The position numbers were made by a program, and so were the translations under genes. The notes beneath the pieces are model-generated. The model worked only from the letters and a program-made list of their open reading frames with translations. It did no database searches and had not been told where the DNA came from. From contig JAFTQG010000017.1 of assembly GCA_017462915.1 (NCBI GenBank), positions 1-45,476 of the forward strand: a stretch of 45,476 nt of DNA. Direction: 5' to 3'. Each line of letters begins with the position of its first letter. Position 1 is the first letter of the stretch. This document shows, piece after piece, positions 7,709-16,179 of the stretch. Origin of the DNA: Prevotella sp. GTDB taxonomy: Bacteria > Bacteroidota > Bacteroidia > Bacteroidales > Bacteroidaceae.

Positions 7709-9868
7709 ATGAAAGTATATCAATCCCATGAGATTAAGAATATCGCGTTGCTTGGCAATGACGGTTCCGGTAAGACAACCTTGACTGAATCCCTGCTCTA
7801 CGAGGCAGGACTTATTCAGCGTCGTGGACGTGTAAGCCTTGGCACAACGGTGAGTGACTACTTCCCTGTAGAGCAAGATTACGGATACAGTGTGTTCTCA
7901 ACGGTATATCATGTTGAGTACAACAATAAGAAATTGAATATCATAGACTGCCCGGGCTCTGACGATTTCGTGGGTGCTGCGATTACCGCTCTCAATGTGA
8001 CAGACACATGTGTGTTGCTCCTTAACGGCCAATACGGCCCGGAGGTAGGTACACAGAATCATTTCCGTTATACAGAGAAGCTGAAGAAGCCTGTTATATT
8101 CCTCGTGAATCAGCTTGATTCGGACAAGTGTGACTATAATAATGTAGTGGAGCGTCTGCGCGAAATCTACGGCAACAAGTGTGTGCCGGTACAGTATCCT
8201 TTGAACGAAGGTCCGGAATTCAACTCCATAATAGATGTCCTCCTCATGAAGAAATATTCATGGAAACCGGAAGGCGGAGAGCCTGTTATCGAGGATATTC
8301 CGGCAGAGGAGATGGATAAGGCCATGGAAATGCACAAGGCTCTTGTGGAGGCTGCTGCTGAGAATGACGAGCAACTCATGGACAAGTTCTTCGAGACGGA
8401 GACTCTCACGGAGGACGAGATGCGCGAAGGTATACGCAAGGGACTTGTCACACGTTCCATATTCCCGGTATTCTGCGTTTGCGCAGGCAAGGATATGGGT
8501 GTACGTCGCCTTATGGAATTCCTTGGAAACGTGGTGCCTTTCGTAGACGAAATGCCTAAGGTGCACAATACTCGTGGTGAGGAAATCATATGTGATTCCA
8601 ACAATCCAACATCGGTATACTTCTTCAAGACAGGCATCGAACCACATATCGGTGAGGTAGCTTACTTCAAAGTCATGTCCGGTTCTATCAAGACAGGTGA
8701 CGAACTGACAAATGCAGACCGTGGCTCAAAGGAACGTATAGGTCAGATTTATGTATGTGCCGGTGCACAGCGTATAGCTGTTGATGAGCTGAAGGCTGGT
8801 GATATCGGCTGTGCCGTGAAACTCAAAGATGTGAAAACCGGGAACACCCTCAACGGCAAGGACTGCGAGAATCACTTTGACTTCATCAAATATCCTAATT
8901 CCAAATATTCACGCGCTATAGTCGCAGAGAATGCAGCCGACACGGAGAAGATGATGGCAGCTCTCGTGAAGATGCGTCAGGAAGACCCGACATGGGTAGT
9001 GGAGCAGAGCAAGGAACTTCGCCAGATTATCGTTCACGGTCAGGGAGAGTTCCATCTCCGTACATTGAAATGGCGTCTTGAGAACAATGAGAAAATCAAT
9101 ATACGTTTTGAGGAAGCACGCATCCCTTATCGCGAGACGATAACCAAGGCTGCACGTGCAGACTATCGTCATAAGAAGCAGTCTGGCGGAGCAGGCCAGT
9201 TCGGCGAGGTTCATCTCATTGTAGAGCCGTATGCAGAGGGAATGCCTGATCCGACAGTATATCGTTTCAATGGACAGGAATTCCGTATGAATATCAAGTC
9301 CCGTGAGGAGATTGACCTTCCTTGGGGCGGAAAGCTCCTCTTCCTCAACTCTGTTGTAGGTGGAGCCATTGACGCACGTTTTATGCCGGCAATCCTGAAA
9401 GGCATAATGGAGTGTATCGAGCGTGGCCCACTGACAGGTTCCTATGCACGTGATGTCCGCGTTGTGGTATATGACGGCAAGATGCACCCGGTAGACTCCA
9501 ACGAACTCTCGTTCATGCTCGCCGCCCGCCATGCCTTTGCCGACGCGTTCAAGGCGGCAGGTCCGAAGATTATTGAGCCTATATACGACCTTGAAGTATA
9601 TGTCCCTGCCGACTATATGGGTGATGTGATGTCAGACCTCCAAGGTCGTCGTGCACTCATTATGGGCATGGATACAGAAAACGGATACCAGAAACTGCAG
9701 GCAAAGATTCCTCAGAAGGAGCTCGCCAGCTATTCTATAGCCCTCAGCTCTCTTACCGGAGGCCGTGCGTCGTTCACGACAAAGTTCGCTTCCTATGAAC
9801 TTGTGCCGGCAGACTTGCAGCAGAGCCTCATCAAGGCTCATGAGGCAGAGATTGCAAATGAAGACTAA
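7709..9868 (+). CDS. fusA2: EF-G2-type elongation factor G paralogue
   Basis: A five-domain EF-G homologue of 719 residues that should promote ribosomal translocation. The P-loop is present (GNDGSGKTT, residues 16-24), but the rest of the G domain is altered: switch I has YGYS (58-61) where canonical EF-G has RGIT, switch II reads DCPGSDDF (80-87) with Ser84 in place of the catalytic His of DTPGH, and the guanine-specificity motif is NQLD (134-137) rather than NKMD. Domain IV keeps the conserved HKKQSGGAGQFG. B. thetaiotaomicron EF-G2 is a paralogue reported to support translation without GTP hydrolysis during carbon limitation. The substitutions here fit that class. It stands alone with its own promoter and terminator. 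It is not the housekeeping fusA, which normally sits near the str operon. Confidence 0.9.
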   Translation: MKVYQSHEIKNIALLGNDGSGKTTLTESLLYEAGLIQRRGRVSLGTTVSDYFPVEQDYGYSVFSTVYHVEYNNKKLNIIDCPGSDDFVGAAITALNVTDTCVLLLNGQYGPEVGTQNHFRYTEKLKKPVIFLVNQLDSDKCDYNNVVERLREIYGNKCVPVQYPLNEGPEFNSIIDVLLMKKYSWKPEGGEPVIEDIPAEEMDKAMEMHKALVEAAAENDEQLMDKFFETETLTEDEMREGIRKGLVTRSIFPVFCVCAGKDMGVRRLMEFLGNVVPFVDEMPKVHNTRGEEIICDSNNPTSVYFFKTGIEPHIGEVAYFKVMSGSIKTGDELTNADRGSKERIGQIYVCAGAQRIAVDELKAGDIGCAVKLKDVKTGNTLNGKDCENHFDFIKYPNSKYSRAIVAENAADTEKMMAALVKMRQEDPTWVVEQSKELRQIIVHGQGEFHLRTLKWRLENNEKINIRFEEARIPYRETITKAARADYRHKKQSGGAGQFGEVHLIVEPYAEGMPDPTVYRFNGQEFRMNIKSREEIDLPWGGKLLFLNSVVGGAIDARFMPAILKGIMECIERGPLTGSYARDVRVVVYDGKMHPVDSNELSFMLAARHAFADAFKAAGPKIIEPIYDLEVYVPADYMGDVMSDLQGRRALIMGMDTENGYQKLQAKIPQKELASYSIALSSLTGGRASFTTKFASYELVPADLQQSLIKAHEAEIANED

Positions 9869-9883
9869 GAGGTATATGTATTT

Positions 9884-9905
9884 CGGGAAAAGTAAGGCTT
9901 TCCCG
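9884..9905 (+). repeat. Short hairpin after EF-G2
   Basis: CGGGAAA (9884-9890) and TTTCCCG (9899-9905) form a 7-bp stem. No T-run follows. The stronger terminator lies 35 bp downstream. Confidence 0.4.
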
Positions 9906-9939
9906 GACATATCTGCAAACATTATGTGATTTTTTGATG

Positions 9940-9974
9940 GAGTGGTCCTACTGTGACAGTACGACCACTCTTTT
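9940..9974 (+). terminator. Intrinsic terminator of EF-G2
   Basis: GAGTGGTC (9940-9947) pairs with GACCACTC (9963-9970); inside, TACTGT and ACAGTA extend the stem past one mismatch. TTTT follows at 9971-9974. Confidence 0.8.
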
Positions 9975-10085
9975 CGTTTCCTGTTCTGACCTGTCGAATA
10001 TTCGGTTTGCTGAGGGTATTCTGCACATCTTTTTAGGCCTGAGATGCAAACTGTGAGATAAAAACGACATAATGAGTGGAAAAAG

Positions 10086-10117
10086 TTTGGAGGAATGAAC
10101 TAAAAACATTAACTTTG
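10086..10117 (+). promoter_or_regulatory. Promoter of hppA
   Basis: TTTG at 10086-10089, a 20-bp spacer, and TAACTTTG at 10110-10117: a perfect match to the Bacteroidetes pattern. The rest of the gap from 9975 to this point shows no gene. Confidence 0.8.
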
Positions 10118-10136
10118 TCCTTGAAATCATAAACTG

Positions 10137-10184
10137 TTATATTCTACTAAAAACGTATAACTATATTCTATTAAAAACATAAAA
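10137..10184 (+). repeat. 24-bp tandem direct repeat in the hppA leader
   Basis: Two AT-rich copies, 10137-10160 and 10161-10184, share TATATTCTA-T/C-TAAAAAC and match at about 19-20 of 24 positions. The second copy ends 4 bp before the hppA ATG, where A-rich sequence commonly promotes initiation in this phylum. Confidence 0.6.
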
Positions 10185-10188
10185 CCTA

Positions 10189-12393
10189 ATGAACATCCCA
10201 TCTGTATTTTGGCTTGTCCCGATAGCATCCGTAGTGGCATTGGGCATGGCATGTTTCTTTTTCCGTCAGATGATGGCAGAGGAGGAAGGAACTGTGAGAA
10301 TGAAAGAAATTGCTCTTCATGTAAGGCGTGGTGCCATGGCTTACCTCAAGCAGCAGTACAAAGTAGTAGGAATCGTGTTTGCCGTGTTGGCGGTGGTATT
10401 CGCTTTCATGGCGTATGTGCTTCATGTGCAGAATCCTTGGGTACCGTTTGCATTCCTTACAGGAGGATTCTTCTCGGGACTTGCAGGCTTTTTCGGAATG
10501 AAGACCGCAACATACGCCTCGGCACGTACAGCCAATGCAGCACGTCAAGGGCTCAATAGGGGACTGAAGGTCGCCTTCCGCAGCGGTGCCGTCATGGGCC
10601 TCGTTGTCGTTGGTCTTGGCCTGCTTGATATAGCATTATGGTTTGTAGCCCTGAGTTACTTCTATGAAGGCGACGAGATGGCACTTGTCACCATAACTAC
10701 CACCATGCTGACCTTTGGCATGGGAGCCTCCATGCAGGCACTCTTTGCACGTGTAGGCGGCGGTATATACACAAAGGCTGCCGATGTCGGTGCAGACCTT
10801 GTCGGTAAGGTTGAGGCGGACATCCCGGAGGATGACCCACGCAACCCTGCAACCATAGCAGACAATGTCGGTGACAATGTCGGAGATGTTGCCGGCATGG
10901 GCGCTGACTTGTATGAAAGCTATTGCGGCAGTATCCTCAGCACGGCGGCTCTCGGTGCTACAGCGTTTGCCCTGAATCCGGACATGCAGATGAGAGCTGT
11001 CATCGCCCCTATGATAATCGCTTCCGTAGGCATATTCCTTTCGCTGATTGGTATCTTCCTTGTCCGCACGAAAGAGGGTGCAAGTATGCGCGATCTGCTT
11101 CATTCCCTCGGCCTTGGTACCAATGTCTCGGCTGTGCTGATAGCCATATCGTCGTTTGTCATACTGTATCTCTTGGAGATAGACAACTGGCTTGGCGTAT
11201 CATTCTCCGTGCTTACAGGACTTGCGGCAGGAGTCATCATAGGTCAGGCGACGGAATATTATACCAGCCAGAGCTACAGGCCGACGCAGCAGATAGCGGA
11301 ATCCTCGCAGACAGGTTCGGCTACTGTCATAATAAAAGGTATCGGCACGGGCATGATATCGACAATGATACCCGTTGTGACCATATCGATAGCCATAATG
11401 CTCAGTTACCTTTGTGCCAACGGCTTTGACCTTTCGATGAATGCACAGAGCATTTCCACAGGCCTTTACGGCATAGGCATCGCTGCTGTAGGTATGCTTT
11501 CCACTCTCGGCATCACTCTTGCCACCGATGCTTACGGCCCTATCGCAGACAATGCCGGCGGCAATGCGGAGATGAGTGGCCTCGGTGAAGATGTCCGTCA
11601 CCGTACCGATGCACTGGACGCCTTGGGCAATACCACGGCAGCTACAGGCAAGGGCTTTGCCATAGGCAGTGCGGCACTGACTGCTTTGGCATTGCTTGCC
11701 TCATACGTAGAGGAGATAAAAATCGCCATGGTGCGTGCCGTGGAGCATGGACAGACATTCTATGACGCGGCAGGAAATCTCTTCAATCCTGCCACAGCTA
11801 ATATGCTTGACTACATGGACTATTTCCAGGTGACGCTGATGAATCCGAAAGTGCTCGTGGGAGCCTTCCTCGGCGGCATGTCAGCCTTCCTCTTCTGTGG
11901 CCTTACCATGGGAGCAGTAGGCCGTGCAGCACAGACGATGGTCGAGGAAGTGCGTCGCCAGTTCCGCGAGATTAAGGGCATTCTCGAAGGCAAGGCAACG
12001 CCGGATTACGGCCGTTGCGTGGCCATCAGTACCCGTGCGGCACAGAAGGAGATGATTTTCCCGAGTGTCCTTGCCATACTGATACCTATTGTCGTCGGCC
12101 TGTTGCTTGGTGTGGCAGGTGTCATGGGATTGCTTGTTGGCGGACTTACGTCAGGCTTTACGCTGGCAGTCTTTATGGCTAATGCCGGCGGAGCGTGGGA
12201 CAATGCAAAGAAGATGGTCGAGGAAGGCCATTTCGGCGGCAAGGGTTCCAAGTGTCATAAGGCAACCATCGTAGGCGATACTGTAGGCGACCCATTCAAG
12301 GACACCTCCGGTCCGTCGCTCAATATCCTTATAAAGCTGATGTCTATGGTAAGTATCGTGATGGCAGGTCTTACCTTGGCTTTTGGCATGTAG
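10189..12393 (+). CDS. hppA: K+-dependent membrane-bound ion-pumping pyrophosphatase
   Basis: Integral membrane enzyme that couples pyrophosphate hydrolysis to export of H+ and/or Na+. The 734 residues contain about 16 hydrophobic segments. The substrate-binding signature DVGADLVGKVEADIP starts at residue 199 and is followed by DDPRNPATIADNVGDNVGD. The C-terminal metal site includes NAGGAWDNAKK and GDTVGDPFKDTSGPS. GNTTAATGKGFAIGSAALTA has Ala where K+-independent enzymes have Lys, so K+ dependence is expected. Whether it moves Na+, H+ or both cannot be decided here; a Bacteroides homologue is known as a dual Na+/H+ pump. It is a single gene with its own promoter. Confidence 0.95.
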   Translation: MNIPSVFWLVPIASVVALGMACFFFRQMMAEEEGTVRMKEIALHVRRGAMAYLKQQYKVVGIVFAVLAVVFAFMAYVLHVQNPWVPFAFLTGGFFSGLAGFFGMKTATYASARTANAARQGLNRGLKVAFRSGAVMGLVVVGLGLLDIALWFVALSYFYEGDEMALVTITTTMLTFGMGASMQALFARVGGGIYTKAADVGADLVGKVEADIPEDDPRNPATIADNVGDNVGDVAGMGADLYESYCGSILSTAALGATAFALNPDMQMRAVIAPMIIASVGIFLSLIGIFLVRTKEGASMRDLLHSLGLGTNVSAVLIAISSFVILYLLEIDNWLGVSFSVLTGLAAGVIIGQATEYYTSQSYRPTQQIAESSQTGSATVIIKGIGTGMISTMIPVVTISIAIMLSYLCANGFDLSMNAQSISTGLYGIGIAAVGMLSTLGITLATDAYGPIADNAGGNAEMSGLGEDVRHRTDALDALGNTTAATGKGFAIGSAALTALALLASYVEEIKIAMVRAVEHGQTFYDAAGNLFNPATANMLDYMDYFQVTLMNPKVLVGAFLGGMSAFLFCGLTMGAVGRAAQTMVEEVRRQFREIKGILEGKATPDYGRCVAISTRAAQKEMIFPSVLAILIPIVVGLLLGVAGVMGLLVGGLTSGFTLAVFMANAGGAWDNAKKMVEEGHFGGKGSKCHKATIVGDTVGDPFKDTSGPSLNILIKLMSMVSIVMAGLTLAFGM

Positions 12394-12444
12394 TGAGGGC
12401 GTGTGACCCGAATCGGTCATTGAACAGATAAGTAAGCGTCAAGA

Positions 12445-12578
12445 AGGGTGGAGCCCCTGGATTCCCGCCCTCCCTGCGCCGGGAGCACATTATGGCACAG
12501 GCGGGCTGGGCTATACCATCGAGGCGGAAATCAAGCCCGGGCTATACTATAAGTGGGGGAGCCTTGACCGTTGCACGT
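12445..12578 (+). pseudogene. Broken partial copy of the downstream cyclophilin gene
   Basis: This 134-bp stretch is a diverged duplicate (roughly 85-90 % identical by eye) of 15593-15723 in the intact peptidylprolyl isomerase gene. A 30-bp block around CCGGGAGCACATTATGGCAC and a 20-bp block around ATCGAGGCGGAAATC are unchanged. Small insertions relative to the parent shift the frame and no start or continuation exists, so it cannot encode a protein. It lies between hppA and the GH106 gene, so the GH106 gene is flanked by two directly oriented cyclophilin segments. That suggests duplication or insertion at this locus. The remaining bases of the hppA-GH106 gap hold no feature I can support. 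Confidence 0.88.
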
Positions 12579-12641
12579 TAGTGTGCTTCGCTTCATTATA
12601 CAAAGTGTCGTTTTGTTTCACATATTCACTGAAATGCCACA

Positions 12642-15302
12642 ATGTCTGTAAAACATATCTTTTTCGTATTAAGCCTCTCCTGCTTCTTCCATTGCCACGC
12701 AGTCAACAGACACCCACTGCCGCCGTTATTGCCAGCCTCCGTGCCCATCGTGTCGCCATGGGCCACACCGGACAATCCGCTGTGGCCAAAGGCTAAACGT
12801 GAGACAAGAGCCGGCTCAAGATGGTGGTGGCCAGGCAGCAGTATAGACCATGAAAATCTTGTATGGTTGCTGGATGAGTATAGGAAAGCGGGGCTGGGAA
12901 CATTGGAAATAACGCCCATATACGGCATCAAAGGCAATGAGAAGAACGAACTGTCGTTCCTCTCGCCCGGATGGATGGCTATGCTGGCCGATGTCCAGCG
13001 CGAGGCCGAGTCAAGAGATATGGATATCAATATGGACTGCGGCACAGGATGGCCTTTCGGCGGTCCAGAGGTGAGTATTGACGAGGCGGCGTGCAAGGCG
13101 GTATTCGTAGATACTCTGATTCATGCTAAGGCTGTCAATGCCGACGATATTGACTTGCCCGCGCCTGTGAAGGAAAAACCTTACGCACGCCTCCTGTGCA
13201 AGAGGGCATTCAAGACTGCCGAGCCTGACACATGGCGCGTGATAGCTGTATACGCCTCACGCACTCTGAAGAAGGTGGAGAGGGCGGCTCCCGGCGGTGA
13301 AGGACTGGTGATTGACCATTTCGATTCTACAGCCGTGGCTAACTATCTCAAGCGTTTCGACCGTGCATTTGAGGCATCGGGGACACCGTTCCCGCACACC
13401 ATGTTCAACGACTCGTACGAGGTAGAGCGTGCCGACTGGACTACCGGACTCTTCGACGAGTTTTACAAACGGCGCGGATACCGCCTTGAAGACAAGTTGC
13501 CGGAACTTCTTGGATATGTAGATGACGGAAACAATACCCTTGCTGACTATCGCGAGACACTCTCAGACTTGCTTTATGACAATTTCACTAAGCAATGGAC
13601 AGCATGGGCTCATGGCCATGGAATGATGGTAAGAAGTCAAGCCCACGGCTCGCCTGCAAACCTCCTTGACCTGTATGCTGCGGTCGACATACCGGAAATT
13701 GAGGGATTCGGGCTGTCTGATTTCGGTATTAAGGGTCTCAGGAAAGACATCGGAAAGACACGGCGTAACCAAAGCGACATGTCAATGCTTAAATACGCGT
13801 CGTCTGCTGCACACGTAATGGGCAAGCCGTATACATCGAGCGAGACGTTCACATGGCTGACAGAACATTTCCGTACATCGCTCTCGCAGATGAAACCTGA
13901 CCTCGATCTCATGCTGACCTGTGGCGTGAACCGTGTCTTCTTCCATGGCACATGTTACTCTCCCAAGGACGACCAATGGCCGGGATGGAAGTTTTACGCC
14001 TCGGTAGACATGAGCCCGACCAACTCTATATGGCGCGACGCACCATACTTGATGCGGTATATCGATCGCGCGCAAAGGTTCATGCAGATGGGCAAGCCTG
14101 ACAATGACTTCCTTGTGTACCTGCCTGTAGGCGACATGTGGCATAAGCGGCTTGACGGTGGGGCATCAGGATTATTCATGCAGTTTGGGATAGGCTCCAT
14201 GGGCAAGAAATCGGCCGAGTTCATAGGGAGCGTACTCAGAATTGACTCGTTAGGCTACGATTGTGATTATATCTCTGACCGCCAGCTGGCAAAAACCGTT
14301 ATGTCTGACGGATGTCTTTTGACTGAAGGCGGCACACGATATAAGGCTGTGATTATCCCGACGGGAACGACGATAACGCCGGAACTGTACGAGACACTGA
14401 AGAGATTTCCCGGAAAGGTAGTATACGGCGAGAGCGGCAAGAAACTTGCGGAATACGCTAAGCCTGAAACCATGAGACATAAGGCACATCTTAGAGCTAT
14501 TCGCCGTCGGAACGAGACAGGTTATCACTATTTCATAGCGAACCTCACGCCTGAGGATATAGACACCACGGTGCCGCTTGCGGTGGAATACGTGGGCGCA
14601 CGATGGTTCAACCCGATGGACGGCTCGGTGGAGACGGCACAGACATCGGACGGGAAAATACATATAAGAATGAGGAGCGGCGAATCACGTATCTTGCAGA
14701 CTTACCACACGCCTGTATCGGACGCTGGGACAGCTTGTGTTGCCTCGTCGCAATACAGCGTGCCTTCGGACGAAGATATATCACTGCGTAAGAATGTGTG
14801 GAAACTGTCTTTTACTGACGAGATGCCGTGCGTGGGACATTCGTTCATGCTCGATTCGCTACAGACATGGGAGAAACTCGACTCCTTGACAGGGGTGACC
14901 ATGGGTACAGGCGTATATGAGACGACGGTGAGACTGAGCAGGAAACAGGCTTTGGGACATTGGACCATTGACCTCGGCGATGTGCGTGAGAGTGCAAGGG
15001 TCTATATCAACAATACCTATATAGGTTGCGCTTGGGCTGTTCCGTTCACGCTTGACTGCATGAACACGTTACGGAGGGGACGGAATACTATACGCATCGA
15101 GGTGACAAACTTGCCTGCCAACCGCATCGCTGACATGGACAGGAAAGATATACCGTGGCGAAAGATGAAGGAGATAAACTTCGTCGACATTAATTATAAG
15201 AAAACGAAGTATGGTAAATGGGAACCAGTGGAGAGCGGCTTGAACTCAGATGTCAGGCTCATAAGGCTGACAACCGGCCGTGACGCTGTACGGCAAGAAT
15301 GA
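12642..15302 (+). CDS. GH106-family alpha-L-rhamnosidase-like glycoside hydrolase
   Basis: Predicted secreted glycoside hydrolase. The signal peptide is MSVKHIFFVLSLSCFFHCHA. The start of the catalytic region, RAGSRWWWPGSSIDHENL, is characteristic of GH106. Further family blocks are DINMDCGTGWPFGGPEV, FNDSYEVERADWT with a conserved Glu260, SQAHGSPANLLDLYAAVDIP, and SSETFTWLTEHFR with Glu401. A C-terminal beta-sandwich, probably galactose-binding-like (about residues 740-880), contains WTIDLGDVRESARVYIN. At 886 residues it is shorter than many GH106 enzymes (around 1,000-1,150). GH106 enzymes remove rhamnose from pectin side chains such as RG-II. No SusC/SusD or regulator lies nearby, so it is not in a typical polysaccharide utilisation locus here. 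The substrate is inferred only from the family. Confidence 0.85.
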   Translation: MSVKHIFFVLSLSCFFHCHAVNRHPLPPLLPASVPIVSPWATPDNPLWPKAKRETRAGSRWWWPGSSIDHENLVWLLDEYRKAGLGTLEITPIYGIKGNEKNELSFLSPGWMAMLADVQREAESRDMDINMDCGTGWPFGGPEVSIDEAACKAVFVDTLIHAKAVNADDIDLPAPVKEKPYARLLCKRAFKTAEPDTWRVIAVYASRTLKKVERAAPGGEGLVIDHFDSTAVANYLKRFDRAFEASGTPFPHTMFNDSYEVERADWTTGLFDEFYKRRGYRLEDKLPELLGYVDDGNNTLADYRETLSDLLYDNFTKQWTAWAHGHGMMVRSQAHGSPANLLDLYAAVDIPEIEGFGLSDFGIKGLRKDIGKTRRNQSDMSMLKYASSAAHVMGKPYTSSETFTWLTEHFRTSLSQMKPDLDLMLTCGVNRVFFHGTCYSPKDDQWPGWKFYASVDMSPTNSIWRDAPYLMRYIDRAQRFMQMGKPDNDFLVYLPVGDMWHKRLDGGASGLFMQFGIGSMGKKSAEFIGSVLRIDSLGYDCDYISDRQLAKTVMSDGCLLTEGGTRYKAVIIPTGTTITPELYETLKRFPGKVVYGESGKKLAEYAKPETMRHKAHLRAIRRRNETGYHYFIANLTPEDIDTTVPLAVEYVGARWFNPMDGSVETAQTSDGKIHIRMRSGESRILQTYHTPVSDAGTACVASSQYSVPSDEDISLRKNVWKLSFTDEMPCVGHSFMLDSLQTWEKLDSLTGVTMGTGVYETTVRLSRKQALGHWTIDLGDVRESARVYINNTYIGCAWAVPFTLDCMNTLRRGRNTIRIEVTNLPANRIADMDRKDIPWRKMKEINFVDINYKKTKYGKWEPVESGLNSDVRLIRLTTGRDAVRQE

Positions 15303-15388
15303 CCTGCCGCCATAAGGCTATAATGTAGAGCCACAAAGGCAATTGTGTATGTTTTTTATATGTATGCACCGCATTATCGGCCCATACA

Positions 15389-15420
15389 TTTGCATTATTC
15401 AAAACTTAGCAGTAACTTTG
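15389..15420 (+). promoter_or_regulatory. Promoter of the cyclophilin-hemW unit
   Basis: TTTG at 15389-15392 and TAACTTTG at 15413-15420, 20 bp apart: a perfect Bacteroidetes promoter. The ATG follows 21 bp later. Confidence 0.8.
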
Positions 15421-15441
15421 CATGAAAACAGAAGACAAGCA

Positions 15442-16179
15442 ATGAACATAAAAATTTCGACTACAATAGGCGACATCATAGTGCGCCTGTACGACGAGAC
15501 ACCGCTTCACCGCGACAATTTCGTGAAGCTCGCAAAGGAAGGCTATTATGATGGAACGATATTCCATCGTGTGATAAAGAACTTCATGATACAGGGCGGA
15601 GACCCTGACTCCCGCAATCCTGCGCCGGGAGCACATTATGGCACAGGCGGTCCAGGCTATACCATCGAGGCGGAAATCAAGCCAGGGATATACCATAAGA
15701 GAGGAGCCTTGGCCGCTGCACGTCAGGGCGATGAAGTAAATCCTGAGCGCAGAAGTTCAGGAAGCCAGTTCTATATCGTGTGGGGAGATGTCTACAAGGA
15801 AGGACAGCTTGCCCAGCTTTCCAAGCAACTTGAGATGCAGGCGCAGCAGGGCATATTCAACAGCCTCGTGGCAGAGCACCGTGCAGAAATCCTTCAGATG
15901 CGCAAGAACCGTGACCAAACAGGGCTGATGGCCTTGCAGGAAAGGCTTGTCGCAGAGACGGAGAAAGTGGCGAAAGAGCAGGGCGTAGGCGGACTAACCG
16001 ATGCTCAGAAGCAGATATACACGACAGTGGGAGGCACGCCGCATCTTGACGGACAGTACACAGTCTTCGGCGAAGTGACAGAAGGTATGGACATTGTCGA
16101 GAAGATACAGCAGACGGCCACACATCCGGGCGACCGTCCTGTTGAAGACATTGTGATGAAGGTTACAGTATTGGAGTAG
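15442..16179 (+). CDS. Cyclophilin-type peptidylprolyl isomerase
   Basis: Catalyses cis-trans isomerisation of proline peptide bonds. The cyclophilin fold is clear: VRLYDETPLHRDNFVKLA, GTIFHRVIKNFMIQGGDP (catalytic Arg in FHRVI), SGSQFYIVWGD and the C-terminal YTVFGEVTEGMDIVEKI. The ATG at 15442 (MNIKISTTIGD) is preferred. An upstream in-frame start at 15343 would precede the promoter and adds a non-homologous segment. No signal peptide is seen, so it is probably cytoplasmic. The 245-residue length reflects a helical insertion (about residues 115-190) rich in Gln, Glu and Arg. A defective copy of residues ~51-94 lies at 12445-12578. It is followed directly by hemW. Confidence 0.92.
   Translation: MNIKISTTIGDIIVRLYDETPLHRDNFVKLAKEGYYDGTIFHRVIKNFMIQGGDPDSRNPAPGAHYGTGGPGYTIEAEIKPGIYHKRGALAAARQGDEVNPERRSSGSQFYIVWGDVYKEGQLAQLSKQLEMQAQQGIFNSLVAEHRAEILQMRKNRDQTGLMALQERLVAETEKVAKEQGVGGLTDAQKQIYTTVGGTPHLDGQYTVFGEVTEGMDIVEKIQQTATHPGDRPVEDIVMKVTVLE

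Noticed and set aside
12581-12796. 71-residue open frame overlapping the start of the GH106 gene
   Set aside because: It is another frame over the signal peptide of the GH106 gene, with no support.
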